Source: Allopusillimonas sp048270225 | Lineage (GTDB): Bacteria; Pseudomonadota; Gammaproteobacteria; Burkholderiales; Burkholderiaceae_B | DNA length: 64,000 nt | Direction of reading: 5' to 3' | Assembly (NCBI GenBank): GCA_048270225.1 | Contig: JBLWTG010000001.1 | Span: 806,001-870,000 of the forward strand | Shown: piece by piece, positions 62,962-64,000 of the stretch | Position numbering within the stretch: position 1 is the first letter of the stretch | Layout of the letters: each line of letters opens with the position of its first letter | The notes under the pieces: model-generated | Database searches by the model: none | What the model saw: the letters and a program-made list of their open reading frames with translations, nothing else | What the model was told of the DNA's origin: nothing | Translations under genes and position numbers: made by a program

Positions 62962-63735
62962 TTAGCGGTCGGCGTGATAGTTGGCGCCGAACACGCTCAT
63001 GTACGCAGGATAGAAGCTGCAGTACAGAACGGCGGCGACAATGATATTGACAGGCGTGAGCAATATCTGAATGGCGCCGGCGGAGATGCCCATGGTATTG
63101 ATCAGGTCGCCGATGGCCTGGACCATAAAGAAAATGGCGGCCCAGCTGATGCCATAGACAAGAAAAGGCAGCTTGTTGCGCCAGCATGCCACCATGGAGT
63201 AGAACAGCGCCTGCCGCATGGGGATGCCATGCCAGCCGATCAGCGCGGGAGCGTGCCAGAAAAAGCCCGACACCACGATGTATAGCAGGGCGAAGGTCAG
63301 GAACGGCCCGCGCATGGCTGTCATCAGGGCCATTTCGTTGACTGTCCCCTGTTGGTCGATGGCGCTGGACAACTGGCCGATGAACGGCAGGGTTGCCATG
63401 AAGCCTGCCGCCAGGCTTACAAGCAGGTAGGCCAGCCCCAGCGCCAGCAGACGTTTGCGGGTTTCTTTGTTACTGAGCGGCGCCAGCCACATGGGGAGCA
63501 GCATGGGGTTGCCGGCCGCGATGTTGCGGCAGGCGCACAGAGTGATGAAGGTCAACAGCGGTGTGCAGGCTATCAGGGCCATTTGCCCGAAGATAGGGAT
63601 CAGGTAACTGAGCGTGATCAGCAGGCCCGCGACCATGCTCCAGAAAAACATGGCCATGGGCTGGCGCCGAAACAGGGTGAATCCATCCTGTATCCAGCGC
63701 CATCCGGCGGTGAGGGGGAGCTTGGCGGCTTGCAT
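62962..63735 (-). CDS. BPSS1780-family membrane protein
   Basis: 257-residue inner-membrane protein with about six helices. The opening ATAGWRWIQDGFTLFRRQP-type segment (LTAGWRWIQDGFTLFRRQP) and a Pro/Met-rich first loop are characteristic of the betaproteobacterial BPSS1780 family, function unknown. Convergent with the Tad operon; 11 bases downstream of thrB. Confidence 0.85.
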   Translation of the reverse strand: MQAAKLPLTAGWRWIQDGFTLFRRQPMAMFFWSMVAGLLITLSYLIPIFGQMALIACTPLLTFITLCACRNIAAGNPMLLPMWLAPLSNKETRKRLLALGLAYLLVSLAAGFMATLPFIGQLSSAIDQQGTVNEMALMTAMRGPFLTFALLYIVVSGFFWHAPALIGWHGIPMRQALFYSMVACWRNKLPFLVYGISWAAIFFMVQAIGDLINTMGISAGAIQILLTPVNIIVAAVLYCSFYPAYMSVFGANYHADR

Positions 63736-63746
63736 ATGGCGTCCCC

Positions 63747-64000
63747 TTATAGCGAGTGAGGCGCAGTATGGCGCCGTTCACGCAGAATCCGTTCAAAATG
63801 ACGCGGATCGTGCGGCTTGAGTGTTTGCGCTGGGCGAGGCATGAAATAATCGTATAGCCGCGATGTCCAGAAGCGAAGGGCTGCTGCCTGCAGCAAAGTC
63901 GGCCAGGCCTGTTTTTCTTCGTCGGTAAACGGTCGGACAGCGGCGTAGGCTTTCAGCCAGGCGTCCAGCTTTTGATCGTTGAAGACGCCGGTGGCCTGTT
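63747..64000 (-). CDS. thrB: Homoserine kinase ThrB, C-terminal part (gene leaves window)
   Basis: Minus-strand reading gives the last 83 residues: a segment with AYAAVRPFTDEEKQAWPT, then LLQAAALRFWTSRLYDYFMP and a final HDPRHFERILRERRHTAP before a TAA stop (63747-63749). This matches the C-terminus of the aminoglycoside-phosphotransferase-fold homoserine kinase found in betaproteobacteria (threonine synthesis). The catalytic part lies outside the window. Followed by the BPSS1780-type gene. Confidence 0.85.
   Translation of the reverse strand, partial: QATGVFNDQKLDAWLKAYAAVRPFTDEEKQAWPTLLQAAALRFWTSRLYDYFMPRPAQTLKPHDPRHFERILRERRHTAPHSL

Overview
This is a GC-rich chromosomal window from a betaproteobacterium of the order Burkholderiales, most likely family Alcaligenaceae (Bordetella/Advenella/Pusillimonas-like). 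The assignment rests on gene content and order (hemC-hemD-hemX-hemY, recA-recX, metR/metE, sucCD, a BPSS1780-type membrane protein next to a betaproteobacterial-type thrB) and on strongly GC3-biased codon use. The genus is inferred, not proven. I see no insertion sequence, prophage, CRISPR array or rRNA. One tRNA with anticodon CAU is present.

Layout. 1-7400: a type II secretion (T2SS) operon reading leftward, gspG-H-I-J-K-L-M-N-D (gspD runs off the left edge), with gspC divergent on the right. 7480-11000: the CAU tRNA and its terminator, then small genes (DUF1330 protein, lipoprotein, CsbD-like protein, small membrane protein, one unknown) and an EamA-type exporter. 11198-19413: a giant alpha-2-macroglobulin-like protein coupled to penicillin-binding protein 1C. 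19554-23183: a lipoprotein resembling the SecD periplasmic head, a membrane protein, an aspartate carbamoyltransferase with an extra N-terminal helix-turn-helix-like domain and a large palindrome just upstream, and rdgC. 23463-27410: a two-component system plus MHS-type transporter, probably one operon. 27520-29367: LexA-regulated recA-recX. 29371-32759: divergent metR/metE with a MetR site between. 32789-36392: DUF2889 gene, sucCD, TerC-family membrane protein. 36638-42926: a 41-residue prepilin-like protein overlapping hemC, then hemD, hemX, hemY, ppa and a fumarylacetoacetate-hydrolase-family gene. 43091-53202: a PHO-box array followed by a compact C-P lyase operon phnCDE-GHIJKLMN-P. 53289-62905: a Tad/Flp pilus cluster. 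62962-64000: BPSS1780-type membrane protein and the 3' end of thrB, leftward.

How the parts work together. The window carries two envelope machines built from prepilin-type subunits (T2SS and Tad), neither with its own prepilin peptidase here, so both probably use one encoded elsewhere. The first gene of the phn operon follows five PHO-box half sites, so phosphonate uptake and C-P bond cleavage should be switched on by phosphate starvation through PhoB. The visible part of GspD carries a lipobox, which makes it a candidate self-piloting liposecretin. The most unusual items are the HTH-PyrB fusion with its upstream palindrome, the SecD-head lipoprotein, the FHA-fused Tad ATPase in a cluster without tadZ, the prepilin-like microprotein in the hem operon, and a transporter with a 120-residue loop insertion.
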